A stretch of 64,000 nt of DNA from Nocardia spumae. GTDB lineage: Bacteria > Actinomycetota > Actinomycetes > Mycobacteriales > Mycobacteriaceae. The notes under the pieces are model-generated. The model was not told the DNA's origin. It was given only the letters and a program-made list of their open reading frames with translations, and did not search any database. Position 1 is the first letter of the stretch; each line of letters begins with the position of its first letter. This document shows positions 60,101-63,100 of the stretch, piece after piece. The stretch spans positions 1,178,001-1,242,000 of the forward strand of contig NZ_JAJFZL010000001.1 in the NCBI RefSeq assembly GCF_020733635.1. Reading direction: 5' to 3'. The position numbers and the translations under genes are program-made.

Positions 60101-63100
60101 GGCGGGGCTCAGACCGCGCGCGGTGCGGTCCAGAACCGCGCGCTGGCTGTCCGGAATAGCCACCGCCCGTTCCAGTTTCGGTACCGGAAGGGCTGTGAGA
60201 TCGACATCGCCGCGGTGGATGGCGGCGGCTACCGTGGCCGCCGGGGTCGCCGAGTTCAGCTTGTCGGCGATCCGGCCGATGGTCTCGCTCAGCTGCTGGG
60301 GAGTCCATCCGAAGCGGGCGGCGATCTCGGTCTCCGGCAGCTCCTGTGCGATGAGTTCGACGACCACGCGTTCGGCGGGCGTGAGCGGGGCGCCGGCGCT
60401 GGGTACCCGTGCCATCATCGCGACCGACCGCGCCAGCCGGCGCAGACCACCGGCGGCCAAGGTACTGGTCACCGCGGAATTCCACGGTGTTTCGCTGGGC
60501 TCGGAACTATTCCGGATGTACATCGCCTGGTCGACGGACAGTCCGCGCTGGAATCGCATCCGCAGGGCGGTCCGCTGACTGTGCGGCAGTTGTGCGAGGC
60601 AGAGGTCGAGTACGGCCGCGGGCGCGGCGATCAGGGCGGCGGCCACGGGATCGGATTCGTCGACACCTTCCAGCTGCAGATAGGCGCTGACCGCTCTGGC
60701 GCGCAGGAGATTCAGATCTCGGACGGCATTCGGGTCCAGCATCGAGTCGGCGACCCACCCCCAGATCGGATCAGGCTGTGCCGCAGTGTCATCGGCGTCG
60801 TCCGTCCGAGTGCTCGCAGCTACCTCCGGATCGCCGGATTCCGGAGCGGCCGGGGATTCGCCGTCGTTCAGCAGCGATTCCACCTCGGCGGCGTCGAACG
60901 GTGCGAATATGGCGTTCGTCAGTTCGGACAGCGCGCGGCGGTGCTGCGCGGTCGGTTCGGCGCCGAGGTGCAGTGCGGTGAGTGCGTCGGTGGCCGCCGT
61001 CGTATCGGCCAGTCGGCCGAGTCCGTCCAGCAGCGCGTTGTGGGCTTGCTCGACCAGCCAATTCGCGGTGCTGTGGCCCTCCGGTATCGCCCACTGCTCG
61101 TGATGCGCGGTAAGGAATCCGGCGAGCGTGACGGCCCGGACCAGCTGTTGTGCCGGTTCGGTGAGGGCCGCTCCGCTCAGGTCCACACCGAGGGTGTGCG
61201 CGATCTGCTGCACTGTCGCCGGGGCGTACTGACCCATCAGCGTTCGGAACGCCGCGGGCTGCCCGTGCCGGGCCTGCTGCCAGGTCCGCTCGGAGGTGCC
61301 GGACTCGGGTGATTGCTCGGCCCGCCCCGCCGAGGGTACGGGCGCCGGTTGTGGTGGCGGATGCGCCGGTTGGATAGGCGCGGTGCCCTGATTCACGACC
61401 GGTGGTGCGTGGGCCTGATAGGTGGTCCCGTGCCGGGACGACAGCAGATCCGCCTCGACCGCGGCCTTCATGGCCGGAACGGCTTGGTCCCGAAGTACGG
61501 CTTCGGCCGCCGTTTTCGCCTTCGCCGCCGCCGCCACCTCGGCGTGGGCTTCGGGTGTGGCGTGGGCCTGCAGCGCTTGCTCGGCGGCCAGGTGATTCGC
61601 CGACGCCTTCTGATACAGCACGACCTGTTGGACCACACCGTGATCGGCCACTCGGCCTCGGAAATCCTCGGGTGACACGTAGTGCACCGCGGTGCCGGGA
61701 GTGCCCCCGTTCTCCCTGTCGTCACCGGAGCCGCTGCGTCCGGCCCGCCCGTCGATCTGCTCGTTGACTCGTTCCGAATAGGCCGGGCCGCCACTGGCTT
61801 TGACGTCCACTCCGCCCCGCTCGATCGCGGCCGCCGACGGCGACGGGTCGGCGCCGCGGCTGCCGTCCTTATTGGTGATGTAGATGGTGCCGAGGTCGCC
61901 GAACTCCTTGATCTTCTTGATGACCAGAGATTCGGCATTGGCGTTGCTGCCGCCGTGTTCGGCGTAGAACTCGGCATCGACGACGTCGAACTTCAATTCG
62001 AAATGCTCGCCGTGCTGTTGCTTGCCGACTTGGTTGATCCAGTCGACCAGGCCCATTCGCCCGGACTGCTGATCACCACGGATCTCTCCGTTGTCCAGCA
62101 TGACCACCCACTGGGGCCGGCCGGTCTGCCGGAACTTGCCGGTCTTCTCGTCGTAGACGACTTCGGCATCGCGCAGAATGTCGTGGGCCATCTGCTTCAG
62201 TTTGGACTGGGTACTGTCGAGGAATATCGGTTCGGAAACTTTGAGGTTCGAAGCGTAGAACCGGGGCATCTCCGGAACGGGGCCGATCCCGAGTTCGTCG
62301 TAGAGCGCGTTCTCGACGTGCTTGAGTGTTCCGGAGAGTCCGGACGGTTCGAACAGCATCTCACTGCCGATCAATTGCTGGGCCGACATCCGCATCGAAT
62401 GATGTTGTTCGGCACGGACATCGATGCCCTCCTTGAGTTCGACGAACTGCGCGACGCCCTGCCAGCGCACCTCCGACGATTTCTCCCGGTTCCACATCGG
62501 CTTGTCATTGGTGTCCGAGGCCAGGATGCCGATCTTGCGGGTGCTGGTGGGCTCGGCGTCGCCGGTTTTCGCCGCGTTGGGGTCGGCCGGCACCTTCTCC
62601 TCGAAAATGATGTAGTGCGTGCCGCGCTCGACACCCCAGCGGGCATTGGCGGCGTGCGCGAACAGCGCCGCCTCCTCCGTGGTGATCGGCTCGCCGGGGG
62701 CTTTCTCCAGTTTGGCGATAGCCGCGTCGGTGGTGCGGGCCGACCACATACCGCGGGTATTGTCCGGGCGCGCGAAATCCGCTGCGGTGAGGCCGTGTTC
62801 GCGCTCGGCGGTGGTCAGGCGCTCCCACAGGGCCTGCAGTCGTGCCACCTGCTCGGGCGATGCGTTCTCGGACGCGCCGGGAGACAGAACACATTCGGAG
62901 TTGCCGTCGAAGATGGTGTCGAATTCGTCGATGGTGTGCTTACCGGCGGGGAACGGTTCGAAGCGATCGGCCAACCCGTGATCGGCGGCCGCCAGGTCGA
63001 GTTGCCGCTTGATCGCGTCGATCGAGGGCTTCTCGTTCATCCACTGGCGCAGCGCTTCGATTTGGGCCGGATCGGCGCCATGGGCGGCCAGCTTGTCGAC

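Noticed and set aside
59150..61312. Plus-strand frame of 720 codons opposite the sigma/LuxR arrays
   Set aside because: Its translation is Arg/Gly/Val-rich with no domain, while the minus strand in this stretch has recognisable HTHs. GC-rich DNA leaves antisense frames open by chance.
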